Assembly (NCBI GenBank): GCA_900317125.1
Contig: ONFR01000009.1
Location: 1 to 64,000, forward strand
Direction: 5' to 3'
DNA length: 64,000 nucleotides
Origin: an uncultured Bacteroidales bacterium
Lineage (GTDB): Bacteria > Bacteroidota > Bacteroidia > Bacteroidales > P3
Shown here one piece after another: positions 36,269 through 43,989 of this stretch. Every line of letters begins with the position of its first letter. The stretch's first letter is position 1. Under the pieces are notes generated by a model. That model saw only the letters and a program-made list of their open reading frames with translations. It ran no database searches and had not been told where the DNA came from. The position numbers and the translations under genes were made by a program.

Positions 36269-37714
36269 CTATAGCTGTATCTTGAGTCCCAGTTTCATTG
36301 GGTAGAGTCCCAAGGTGCGCTCGTCGGCCAGCACGGGCACGGTGGAGAGTTGCAGAAACACGCTCCAGTTGGCCCAGCCTACGGTCAACCGCACATCGAC
36401 CTTGGCGTTGACCTTGACAGACTGCTCGTCGTGGGCATCGTAGCGAATGAAACCCCACGTGGTATCGCCTGTGACAGGGTCATAGCTGGACCTCACTTTT
36501 CCGCCGTAGCCACTGAAATGGCGCGTCAGCGTTCCCTTTGTGGTTGCCATGCCCGGTATCACTGCCACACCTGCATGGAAGCCCTTGGTGTGGCGACGGT
36601 CGGCATGGTAAGTAAACTGGATGGGCATCGCAAGATAGTTGGTGGTGAAACGGGTACTCCACGAGCCGGGGACTTGGTCGAGTCCCCTGTACATCACGCC
36701 AATCTCGGGCAGGATGGTGAAGCCGGTGTAGCCGTAGAGGGTAGTGTTGATCTTGTTGGTCTGCACGGGGATGTCGGTAGCCTCGACCCACGACACGAAG
36801 GGGTGGCGCAGACGATAGCTGTTCCGCTCATAGCCGAGACCAAGGCCGATGGTGTAATGCTCGCGGGCGACAATGTCATACGACAGCTCCAGTTGCAGGT
36901 TGCCGAGATTGGTGCGCGCCGAGGCGGCATCCTCCCAGGCGTTTCGCTCCCAGTAGGCCACGTCGCGGTAGTCGAAAACGTACTCCGTTCCTGCAAGTCC
37001 GTTGAGCTGGCTGGTACCCCAGTTGTGGAAACCGGCAAGGAGGCTGAGGTGCACCCGCTCGATGGGTTTGTATCTGACCATCGACATGCGAGTGTTGCCC
37101 AAAGTGGTCATTTCCATTGCCGTATTATGGTCATATTCTCCATTGCGGACACCGACACGGATGATTCCATTGCCCCAATGGGTCTCCTCGTGCAAAGGAC
37201 TGGTATAGCTATAGCAACGCACAAGACCGAAGTAGGAGGCTCTCAGCTTTATTGCCTCGGCGTGGACATGCTTTTCCGTCATTGTGGTGGCATGGTCGTC
37301 GGCCTGCAGCGTCAGGCTGTTATAGACAAGGGAGTCCCTGTTGTTTGCCGAGGTGAGATTGACGGTGCTGTAGTCGCATGCCGTAATATAGAGGTTGTCG
37401 GTTTTCAGATGCAGCTCGACATTGAGGACTGTAGGATAGCTTGTTATTCCTATATTGCCATATCCGAAATCGGAGTCCCACACTTTCATTATCCCGTCGG
37501 GAAGGGTGGCAGTGTCGTCTGCGGTGCAGAGATGGAAGACCACATAGTCGTCAACGTCCTGCACTACATTGACACGCCCATTGCCAAACACATTGACAAT
37601 AAGGCTTCGGTAGTGCGACACTTCGAGCGGCTGCACCATTCTCACAGGCTGGTATTGCGCCATGGCAGTGAGCCCGGATATAGCAAACATGATTAATATG
37701 AGCGTCTTTTTCAT
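36269..37714 (-). CDS. Secreted outer-membrane-like protein, 481 aa
   Basis: The signal peptide ends SGLTAMAQ. The first half (about 20-200) resembles the DUF2807-like adhesin head of Bacteroidota envelope proteins: VFGNGRVNVVQDVDDYVVF and SYPTVLNVELHLKTDNLY. The second half has long amphipathic strands and a C-terminal KLGLKIQL, suggesting a porin-like barrel. It is next to the sigma/anti-sigma pair and is a likely regulon target (inference). Confidence 0.7.
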   Translation of the reverse strand: MKKTLILIMFAISGLTAMAQYQPVRMVQPLEVSHYRSLIVNVFGNGRVNVVQDVDDYVVFHLCTADDTATLPDGIMKVWDSDFGYGNIGITSYPTVLNVELHLKTDNLYITACDYSTVNLTSANNRDSLVYNSLTLQADDHATTMTEKHVHAEAIKLRASYFGLVRCYSYTSPLHEETHWGNGIIRVGVRNGEYDHNTAMEMTTLGNTRMSMVRYKPIERVHLSLLAGFHNWGTSQLNGLAGTEYVFDYRDVAYWERNAWEDAASARTNLGNLQLELSYDIVAREHYTIGLGLGYERNSYRLRHPFVSWVEATDIPVQTNKINTTLYGYTGFTILPEIGVMYRGLDQVPGSWSTRFTTNYLAMPIQFTYHADRRHTKGFHAGVAVIPGMATTKGTLTRHFSGYGGKVRSSYDPVTGDTTWGFIRYDAHDEQSVKVNAKVDVRLTVGWANWSVFLQLSTVPVLADERTLGLYPMKLGLKIQL

Positions 37715-37748
37715 TGCTTTATATGTATTGATTCTGTTCTATTCTTTT

Positions 37749-38375
37749 CTATAGGCTGGCCAGGACTGGCTCGAAAAGGGTTTCGGTGAGCGACTTGCGC
37801 TTGGGGGTGCCGTATTGCACCAGCCGCGTGGTATAGACTGTCAGGGTGTCGGTGGCTGACTGCCGGTTGGGCCATACGGTTTTCTGTGGGGCTGGAGCTT
37901 GAGCCAGAAGGGTTTCGTCTGCTGCCACCTCTTCCACCGCCACAGGAGCAATAAACTGTGGTGATTCCTCTATCTGTGCCGCCACACAGCTTTCGACATC
38001 CTTTTGAGCCGAGGACTCGGCTATAAGGGTTGGGGAGGTCGGAGTTATCTGATTATTCTGAATACTCTGAGTACTCTGATTATTCTGATTATTCCGATTA
38101 TTCTGATTATTCCGAGGGCCTTGGGCCGCTTCAGCCAGCTGTGGAGTGGCGGGCTGTGCGGGCCATTGCCACACTGCCACGGCAGCCACTATGAGCACTG
38201 CGGCCACGGCGGCAATCCGTCGCCAAAGGTGCAACGGTCGCACCTCGGCTTTACGTGTGCTTCGCATGGCACGCCGCATCTCGTCCTCGCTGATGAGGCA
38301 ACGCCCCTCCAGCGCACGGCTCTGCTTCTGCCATAGCCGTTGCATTTCATCCAAATCGAAATCAGTCCTTTTCAT
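37749..38375 (-). CDS. Probable anti-sigma factor, single-pass membrane protein
   Basis: A 208-residue protein whose start overlaps the end of the ECF sigma gene by 14 bp, the classical sigma/anti-sigma arrangement. The N-terminal cytosolic part (about 1-48) has DLDEMQRLWQKQSRAL; one membrane helix follows (RRIAAVAAVLIVAAVAVWQW), then a periplasmic region with an Asn/Gln-rich tract encoded by a 9-bp tandem repeat (38052-38114). No zinc-binding ZAS motif is seen. The role is inferred from gene position and topology. Confidence 0.72.
   Translation of the reverse strand: MKRTDFDLDEMQRLWQKQSRALEGRCLISEDEMRRAMRSTRKAEVRPLHLWRRIAAVAAVLIVAAVAVWQWPAQPATPQLAEAAQGPRNNQNNRNNQNNQSTQSIQNNQITPTSPTLIAESSAQKDVESCVAAQIEESPQFIAPVAVEEVAADETLLAQAPAPQKTVWPNRQSATDTLTVYTTRLVQYGTPKRKSLTETLFEPVLASL
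38052..38114 (-). repeat. Seven 9-bp tandem units in the anti-sigma gene
   Basis: Plus-strand units are ATTATTCTG and variants. They encode Asn-Asn-Gln / Asn-Asn-Arg triplets in the periplasmic domain. Confidence 0.9.
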
Positions 38376-38892
38376 ATTGCGCCATTCTTTTAAGTTTCTC
38401 TTTTACTCGGAACATCTTTATCCTTACGTTCCCCTCCGAGATGCCCAACACCTCGGCCATCTCCTTCCCGCTCACATTGTCGATATATAGGTATACCAGC
38501 TTCTGCTCCTCGTCATCCAGCCGGTGTATCAACTCGTACATCCTGTCTAGCTGGCGGCTGTCGTCCTCGCCCACATAGCGTTCGGCCATCTGAGAGGTCA
38601 ACACTTCGGTGAGGGGCAACCGCTCGTTCCTGTGATAGTACTGGATGCCGGTGTTCAGCGCTATCTTATATATCCAGGTGCTCTCTTTGCTCTCTTTCCT
38701 GAACCCCTCGTATCCCCGCCACAGGTTGCACAGGATGTCCTGCTTCAGATCCTCCACCTCGTCGCGACGCTGGCGTGTGAATGCAAGGCACACCTTGTAT
38801 ATCAGTGCCTCGTTGCGCTTCACCATGGCCATAAACGCCTCTTCGGTGCCCGGCTGTCCGCCGCTGTCGCTATGTGTTTTCCTGTGTATCAT
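38362..38892 (-). CDS. ECF-type RNA polymerase sigma factor
   Basis: A 176-residue sigma-70 family protein. Region 2 (about 30-95) contains DEVEDLKQDILCNLW and STWIYKIALNTG; region 4 (about 115-170) has EMAEVLGISEGNVRIKMFRV as the helix-turn-helix. It directs RNA polymerase to a stress or envelope regulon and is probably held inactive by the overlapping membrane gene. A -7 box lies 17 bp upstream. Confidence 0.93.
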   Translation of the reverse strand: MIHRKTHSDSGGQPGTEEAFMAMVKRNEALIYKVCLAFTRQRRDEVEDLKQDILCNLWRGYEGFRKESKESTWIYKIALNTGIQYYHRNERLPLTEVLTSQMAERYVGEDDSRQLDRMYELIHRLDDEEQKLVYLYIDNVSGKEMAEVLGISEGNVRIKMFRVKEKLKRMAQYEKD

Positions 38893-38908
38893 CTGCCTGT
38901 ATTAGATG

Positions 38909-38916
38909 CAAAGATA
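38909..38916 (-). promoter_or_regulatory. Promoter -7 box for the ECF sigma operon
   Basis: TATCTTTG on the minus strand, leaving a leader of about 10 nt. Confidence 0.8.
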
Positions 38917-38970
38917 CCGAAAATGTTACAATCGCAGGAAAAAAATCGAGATTATTTATACAAAATATGA

Positions 38971-39003
38971 GTTGACCACCCGTTTCTTACTTGGTGGCCA
39001 ACT
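38971..39003 (-). terminator. Hairpin after the DUF262-HNH gene (possible terminator)
   Basis: AGTTG and CCACC pair with GGTGG and CAACT (two 5-bp halves around one mismatch). The minus-strand T run after it is weak (ATATTTTG). Confidence 0.4.
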
Positions 39004-39040
39004 CTTCGCATAGACATCGTCATCGTTTATCCAAAGGGGG

Positions 39041-40204
39041 TCACTTGTTCCCCTTGGCACGATTATGGGTAAGGCACAACATTTGGCAATTTTCTTCCGA
39101 GGTTGCTCCACCTTTGCTCCAAGCCTCGACATGGTCGGCATCCATCTCTTTCTCTGTCCATATTTTGGTTCGACGGGCCTCGTGTCCCATGGCGCACAAG
39201 GGGCAGTTACTTATCCCTCTGCGCTTGGCTTCTTCTGTCTGGCGCCTGTAAACTCGACGTTTGGTTGAATCATCAAATACACGGACATCCAATAGTCGAG
39301 TATCCTTCTCACCACCCAGCAGGTATTCAAATATCCCCTTGCGGTTCTTCACATAAGGGTCGTCCATCAGCTGAGCGGCCTTAGCCGTCATCTCTTTGGG
39401 GTCGTAAGGGGTGTTGTGATACTCATCAAATAGTTGACCCCATTTCAGACCACACATCTCGTTATAGCAGTCGGCAAAGACGCTCTCTACCCAAGCAATC
39501 ACATCGTTAAAGTGGGACTGCAATTCGTCGATATTGGTATCGTGACGGTGAGCCTGCATGTATTCCTCCACCTGGTCATGGCTGACCCAATTGAGAGCAG
39601 TGTTTAGAAATTCCTGCCGTTTCACCGAACCGCGCACGTATGCACTCCATTTCTGAACATTGGCGTTGCGGCTGTTGGAGAAGACCGAGCGCGCTTTGGT
39701 GACAAATGGACCGCTATAGACTGCGTTCAACTCTTCTTGAGCGTTGAGCGGAATTCCAACAATATTGATGGTTTGGAACCATTGCTTTATCTCACTTTCC
39801 GTACCCTCGCATTCATAGACAAGCAGCGTGGCATTCTCTATAATTGTTTGTTGGTCTTTGGGCAAAGCATGGAAACGGTAGGGCAGTTCGTTGCTCATCA
39901 CCGAGAACTTGTCGGTGAGGAATCGGCCAAGCGAGGTGATGCGTTGCTGACCGTCCAACACTTCCAATCTTCCATCTGGCAGACGGTTAAAATAGAGCAG
40001 CCCTAATGGGTATTGTTTCAGCACCGATTCGATCACCGCCACTTCTTTTTTCCCGTTGTCTTCGGCATAGAGATAGTTGCGCTGATATTCCGGCTGTATT
40101 GTGAGTCTGCCCGAAAGGCCATAAAGGCCTTTTTCTTCTAATTCGTTATACACAAACCCGTCGCACAGTTCTGCAACGGTGTACTGTTTCAATTCAGTCT
40201 TCAT
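39041..40204 (-). CDS. DUF262 - HNH nuclease (GmrSD-like restriction or defence protein)
   Basis: A 387-residue protein; start at ATG 40204, since the open frame upstream is not protein-like. The N-terminal DUF262 domain (GmrS-like, ParB/NTPase-related) shows PEYQRNYLY at 38-46 and the hallmark DGQQRITS at 84-91. The C-terminus is an HNH module: Cys334-x2-Cys337, DADH with His358, Cys373, Cys377 and the closing HN at 380-381. Such proteins cut modified or foreign DNA in type IV systems such as GmrSD and BrxU; here the nuclease is HNH rather than a full DUF1524. It is the last gene of a lower-GC cassette with a DNA methyltransferase. Restriction partner, standalone phage defence or toxin are all possible. 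Confidence 0.85.
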   Translation of the reverse strand: MKTELKQYTVAELCDGFVYNELEEKGLYGLSGRLTIQPEYQRNYLYAEDNGKKEVAVIESVLKQYPLGLLYFNRLPDGRLEVLDGQQRITSLGRFLTDKFSVMSNELPYRFHALPKDQQTIIENATLLVYECEGTESEIKQWFQTINIVGIPLNAQEELNAVYSGPFVTKARSVFSNSRNANVQKWSAYVRGSVKRQEFLNTALNWVSHDQVEEYMQAHRHDTNIDELQSHFNDVIAWVESVFADCYNEMCGLKWGQLFDEYHNTPYDPKEMTAKAAQLMDDPYVKNRKGIFEYLLGGEKDTRLLDVRVFDDSTKRRVYRRQTEEAKRRGISNCPLCAMGHEARRTKIWTEKEMDADHVEAWSKGGATSEENCQMLCLTHNRAKGNK

Positions 40205-40288
40205 GATGAATAAGGGTTTTAATGTAGAGCCGCTGCCAGTGTTGCTCCGATTGTGGTCTCTGCCCAGCGGCTGTTTGGGGAACAAATT

Positions 40289-40372
40289 CTACCATTTAAA
40301 TTTGCTTCCTTTTCCTGTCAGGTAGCCTTTGCCATCCGACAGGAGAGACAAAAGAATAATCAATGTAATCAT
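40289..40372 (-). CDS. 27-residue membrane peptide
   Basis: A short ORF between the 74-residue gene (21 bp upstream) and the DUF262 gene. It encodes a hydrophobic N-terminal half (MITLIILLSLLS) and a Gly/Lys-rich tail (GKGYLTGKGSKFKW), stop TAG. This is the make-up of small membrane-active peptides such as type I toxins or phage-induced effectors. No homologue is recognised, and the length gives little statistical support. Confidence 0.45.
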   Translation of the reverse strand: MITLIILLSLLSDGKGYLTGKGSKFKW

Positions 40373-40393
40373 TATCAGATGTTTTTGTTGATA

Positions 40394-40618
40394 TCAAATC
40401 TCATTCAGACTGTCAATGGCCTCATCAAGGCTAGTGCAAGCATTGTCCAAGGCGTCTATTGCCTCCTGCATCTGGTCGCCGCGTTCACTCTCTTGCAAGC
40501 CTTCGGGCATGTTGTCATACTTCATTTCCTCATCGTCCTTCATGGACTCGAGTTTGCTTTTAATTTCATTGAGCGAAGCAATGTACTTCGCAATTTCTTT
40601 TCTTCCTTGTGCGTTCAT
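40394..40618 (-). CDS. Small acidic coiled-coil protein, 74 aa
   Basis: A highly charged helical protein (ASLNEIKSKLESMKDDEE, then AIDALDNACTSLDEAIDSL) with the central NMPEGLQESERGDQ. Similar small acidic proteins with a NMPExLQxSERG core occur in phages and mobile elements of Bacteroides as hypothetical proteins (from memory, not searched). It is co-directional with the methyltransferase cassette, 41 bp after the 179-residue gene. Confidence 0.72.
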   Translation of the reverse strand: MNAQGRKEIAKYIASLNEIKSKLESMKDDEEMKYDNMPEGLQESERGDQMQEAIDALDNACTSLDEAIDSLNEI

Positions 40619-40659
40619 GATTTATTGTTTTTAAGAATTAGTATTTCTTCATCTGCTAC

Positions 40660-41199
40660 TTATTTAATTCTTGCTGGACGGTATGCGCTGCCCCACTCCT
40701 TGCGCGTTATCTGGCTTTCCATGCCATACCTTCTACGTCGTTCTTTGGCAACCACGTCACCTTTGGGCCACTTTTTAAAGTCAACCACATGTCGTTTAAC
40801 TGTCTTGCCTTTCTTTTCAGATATGATTGGTTGTTTTATTTTCACCTTGGGTACTATCTTACGTGGCAAATCTGGCAATTTGATCAGCGTATCAATAGTT
40901 TGAATGTATTGTTCTGTATATTGCACTTCACCATGCATCATGCCAATTATTTCATTTTTAGTAGGCAATCCCGACGGGACACTTTTCAGTTCAATTTTCA
41001 TAGGGACAAGCTTCCGCAAAAAGTAAGCAAGACATTTCACATATATCGTCAAATCGTCACATTCTCCCTTTTCTAGCTGTACATACTCTTCTGCAGTAAT
41101 TTTAAGCTTATTCCTCATTCTCTGCTTATGCCCAAACACTTCGAAATAGTGCAATGTTTTCGGCCACAATTGGTTTATTAACTCGGAGTATTGACACAT
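40660..41199 (-). CDS. Unknown protein of the methyltransferase cassette, 179 aa
   Basis: A 179-residue soluble protein starting 3 bp after the stop of the methyltransferase gene, so almost certainly co-translated. The N-terminal half is helical and mixed in charge (KQRMRNKLKITAEEYVQLEK). The C-terminal third is strongly basic (KGKTVKRHVVDFKKWPKG, AKERRRRYG), which suggests nucleic-acid binding. No family recognised. Confidence 0.78.
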   Translation of the reverse strand: MCQYSELINQLWPKTLHYFEVFGHKQRMRNKLKITAEEYVQLEKGECDDLTIYVKCLAYFLRKLVPMKIELKSVPSGLPTKNEIIGMMHGEVQYTEQYIQTIDTLIKLPDLPRKIVPKVKIKQPIISEKKGKTVKRHVVDFKKWPKGDVVAKERRRRYGMESQITRKEWGSAYRPARIK

Positions 41200-41202
41200 G
41201 GG

Positions 41203-42300
41203 TTATTGTTTTTTGCGGATTAATATTCTTGCATAAGTCTCTTTTTGGTGTAAATGAAAACGATGACCATATCGAGGGTTGTCGTCAACATATCTATCTA
41301 AGCCAACAATTTCATATTGTTCAACACAATGCTTGTCTAAAAAAGAAATAGGCACACCCATTACTTCTGTGTAGTCAGATGGAATAGTATCAGAATATGG
41401 TACTTCAATTGCATTGTATTCATCATACTTTTCGTATGCATGCTTCTCTTTCAAGTCTTTGTGCTTGCTATACTTGAGGTTGTCTGCCATTGTCATTAGC
41501 TCTAAAGGCTGATGTCGACGACCGTGGTCAAGGTTGGTGAACCATACGCTCGGAGAACGTCCAAGCACTTCACCATTCACAATTTTGTACTTACTACCTT
41601 CCTTCCCACTGGAAATAAACTGTTGTTGCAGGTCGGTTGGAATACGAAAGAGAATATCTTGGCTCATGGGGGTCTTTCCCGTCCACATCAGACCTGATTT
41701 GATGTACGGAAATACCTCTTTGTATGTGATACAGTTCTTGTTGCTGATAAGCAGGAACTGTTTGCCTGTGTCTATAATCCATGCAAAAAACTCTCGGAAA
41801 ATGGAAAATGGTGGATTGGTAACAATCACATCTGCCTCATCACGTAGTATGGTCACCTCTTTGCTGCGGAAGTCACCGTCTCCTTTTAAATATTGCCACT
41901 TGAGGTCATCGATGTCAATGTGACGGTCTCCGTTCTCGTCGCGGTCTAAGACGAATATCTTTCCATGCGAGCGGGTCTTCTTGGCATCATAGTGAGGGGC
42001 GCGGGTCTCGAACTCGGTTTCGAAAAGCGATAATTGTATGCCGTAACGTTCCTGTTTGCGCTCTATTGCATAGCTTGTGCTGATAAGTTTCTTCAGACCC
42101 AGCCGTTCGAAGTTTTGGGCAAAATACTTGGTGAAGTTACTCCACTCGGGGTCGTCGCAAGGCAGTAACACGGTCTTCCCTCTAAACACATTGGGGTTGT
42201 AATCGAGATACGCTTCCACCTCGCGCTCAATATCATAGTATTGAGTATAGAACTCATCCTGTTTTGCCTCACGGGCATTAGTCAATGTGGTGTTTGCCAT
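41203..42300 (-). CDS. EcoRI-type adenine-specific DNA methyltransferase
   Basis: A 365-residue N6-adenine methyltransferase. The start MANTTLTNAREAKQDEFYTQ at 42300 matches the family better than the longer frame. Motif I-like residues lie in KTVLLPCDDPEWSNF (42-56) and the catalytic motif IV is NPPF at 162-165 in DVIVTNPPFSIFREFF. The enzyme probably modifies a specific site to protect it from a nuclease or to regulate a mobile element. There is no typical type II endonuclease; the nearest nuclease is DUF262-HNH three genes downstream. Base composition is visibly more AT-rich than the flanking chromosome, a sign of transfer. Confidence 0.87.
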   Translation of the reverse strand: MANTTLTNAREAKQDEFYTQYYDIEREVEAYLDYNPNVFRGKTVLLPCDDPEWSNFTKYFAQNFERLGLKKLISTSYAIERKQERYGIQLSLFETEFETRAPHYDAKKTRSHGKIFVLDRDENGDRHIDIDDLKWQYLKGDGDFRSKEVTILRDEADVIVTNPPFSIFREFFAWIIDTGKQFLLISNKNCITYKEVFPYIKSGLMWTGKTPMSQDILFRIPTDLQQQFISSGKEGSKYKIVNGEVLGRSPSVWFTNLDHGRRHQPLELMTMADNLKYSKHKDLKEKHAYEKYDEYNAIEVPYSDTIPSDYTEVMGVPISFLDKHCVEQYEIVGLDRYVDDNPRYGHRFHLHQKETYARILIRKKQ

Positions 42301-42344
42301 ATTGATTAGTAGCTTTTGTGCATTGCTACCAATCACTGATGGAT

Positions 42345-42598
42345 ACAAGAAAAGGTGTAGACCTTTCTATCACATTCACGAGGAGCGTCGCATGAACCCC
42401 GCCTATACGCTTAGATAGTCCACACCTATTGGTGCAAACATACTAATTCAGCGTATAGTAAGAGTTTGTCAACTCTTCATGAACTATTATCCATAAAGAA
42501 ATCTCCAGGTTGCGACGCTTTTGATTTGAATGTGAATAATAGTAATGCTGTTAATAATTCATTTCACAAATGTCCCTCCTCTTGGGGCATTCTGGTTG
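42345..42598 (-). promoter_or_regulatory. Structured leader upstream of the methyltransferase
   Basis: About 250 nt lie between the -7 box and the gene. A branched structure spans 42384-42519 (separate entry). Nearer the gene the minus strand has AAAGGT-CTAC-ACCTTT (about 42352-42365) followed by a short T-rich stretch, resembling a weak terminator or attenuator. Confidence 0.45.
42384..42519 (-). ncRNA. Candidate branched RNA of the methyltransferase cassette
   Basis: A 9-bp closing stem joins AGCGTCGCA (42384-42392) and TGCGACGCT (42511-42519). Inside are an 8-bp stem, CTATACGC 42403-42410 with GCGTATAG 42451-42458, which holds a small CACC-TATT-GGTG hairpin, and a 6-bp hairpin AGAGTT/AACTCT at 42461-42476. 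This could be a small RNA, a leader that regulates the methyltransferase, or a recombination site. No family recognised. Confidence 0.45.
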
Positions 42599-42606
42599 CA
42601 AAAATA
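42599..42606 (-). promoter_or_regulatory. Promoter -7 box for the methyltransferase cassette
   Basis: TATTTTTG on the minus strand. The spacer 42607-42758 shows nothing further apart from AT-rich sequence. Confidence 0.65.
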
Positions 42607-42758
42607 CACATTTTTTTTGAATTAGTAAGAAAACAATCTACAGACCCATGTATATACCTTTCCTATTTTTATTCCAACTTATTTCTAATTAGAAATATTT
42701 TTTATGACATTCAATAAAATAAGGTGTTCTTCGTTATGGACAGAAAACATATTGTACT

Positions 42759-43208
42759 ATGCTACAGACAGGAACCAAGGCCCCTTATTTCGAGGGCTAC
42801 GACGAGAACGGGAACAAGATTTCCCTGACCGACTTTGCTGGCAAAAAACTGGTGCTTTATTTCTATCCCAAGGACAGCACGCCCGGCTGCACTGCCGAGG
42901 CCTGCGACTTGAGAGACAATTACGAGCGTTTTTTGGCACTGGGCTATGCCGTGGTGGGCGTGAGCCGCGACTCGGCAGCATCGCACCAGCGTTTCAAAGA
43001 GAAATACCAGCTGCCTTTTCCTCTCATTGCCGACACCGATTTGACGATTCTGAAGGCCTATGAGGCCTGGGGGACAAAGAAGATGTATGGCCGCGAGACC
43101 GAGGGCACGCTGCGCACGACGTATGTCATCGACGAGCAGGGGGTGATTGTGGATGCTATCGGCAAGGTGGACACAAAGAACCACTCGGCCCAACTGCTCA
43201 AAGACTGA
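42759..43208 (+). CDS. bcp: Thioredoxin-dependent peroxiredoxin, Bcp/PrxQ family
   Basis: A 149-residue cytosolic peroxidase that reduces organic hydroperoxides and H2O2 with thioredoxin. The peroxidatic Cys and, five residues later, the resolving Cys lie in DSTPGCTAEACDLRD, the PrxQ arrangement. The Bcp-type FYPKDSTPGC context is complete. It is followed 22 bp later by the ZIP transporter gene. Confidence 0.93.
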   Translation: MLQTGTKAPYFEGYDENGNKISLTDFAGKKLVLYFYPKDSTPGCTAEACDLRDNYERFLALGYAVVGVSRDSAASHQRFKEKYQLPFPLIADTDLTILKAYEAWGTKKMYGRETEGTLRTTYVIDEQGVIVDAIGKVDTKNHSAQLLKD

Positions 43209-43230
43209 CCCTTAACCCTACGGACTGGAT

Positions 43231-43980
43231 ATGATGACACAGGTATGGCTGAGTGCCGCAGGACTGAGTCTGGCCACGGTGATAGGCGCACTGATAGGCT
43301 TCGGAATCAAAGAGCTGCCCCACAAGTGGAATGACGCGGTGCTGGGTTTCTGCGCCGGCATCATGCTGGCTGCGGCCACGCTGGGACTAATCGTGCCGGC
43401 GGTGGAACAGGCGGGTGCCACAGGCTGGTGGCTGCCACTGATAGGTGTGGCGGTGGGTGCCCTGTTTCTGAATGTGCTGGACTGGGTGACTCCCCACATG
43501 CACAAGATTACCGGCCTCGACCAAGAGGAACACCGGAATAACGCTTCCATCAACCGCATTCTGCTGTTTGTCATGGCTATTGCCCTGCACAAACTGCCCG
43601 AGGGTATGGCTGCGGGCGTGGGCTTCAACGCCGAAGAGACGGCGGATGCCTGGGCGGTGACGTTAGGCATTGCGCTGCAGAACATCCCCGAGGGGATGGT
43701 GGTGATTGCCCCGTTGCTGCTTGCCGGGGTGAAGAAGTGGCGCGCCTTTGTCATCTCGCTGGCCATCGCGCTGCTGGAGGTAGTAGGGGTATGGATTGGT
43801 TACGGCATGGGTGCTATTTCTGCCTACCTGCTGCCGGTGATGCTGGCCTTTGCCGGTGGTGCCATGCTGTATGTGGTGAGCGACGAGATGATTCCCGAGA
43901 CGCACGCCCACGGCTACCAGAAGCTGGCCACCTATTCGTTGATTGCAGGTTTTATGGTTTTGGCATTAATGATGAATTGA
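43231..43980 (+). CDS. ZIP-family metal transporter (GufA-like)
   Basis: A 249-residue inner-membrane permease with about eight helices. The two metal-site helices carry HKLPEGMAAGVGF and LQNIPEGMVVIAP; the first keeps His and Glu of the HxxPEG motif and the second replaces His by Gln-Asn, as in GufA/ZupT relatives. It moves Zn2+ or related cations into the cell. Likely co-transcribed with bcp and the phosphoesterase gene (9 bp gap). Confidence 0.9.
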   Translation: MMTQVWLSAAGLSLATVIGALIGFGIKELPHKWNDAVLGFCAGIMLAAATLGLIVPAVEQAGATGWWLPLIGVAVGALFLNVLDWVTPHMHKITGLDQEEHRNNASINRILLFVMAIALHKLPEGMAAGVGFNAEETADAWAVTLGIALQNIPEGMVVIAPLLLAGVKKWRAFVISLAIALLEVVGVWIGYGMGAISAYLLPVMLAFAGGAMLYVVSDEMIPETHAHGYQKLATYSLIAGFMVLALMMN

Positions 43981-43989
43981 TACTAGTTT

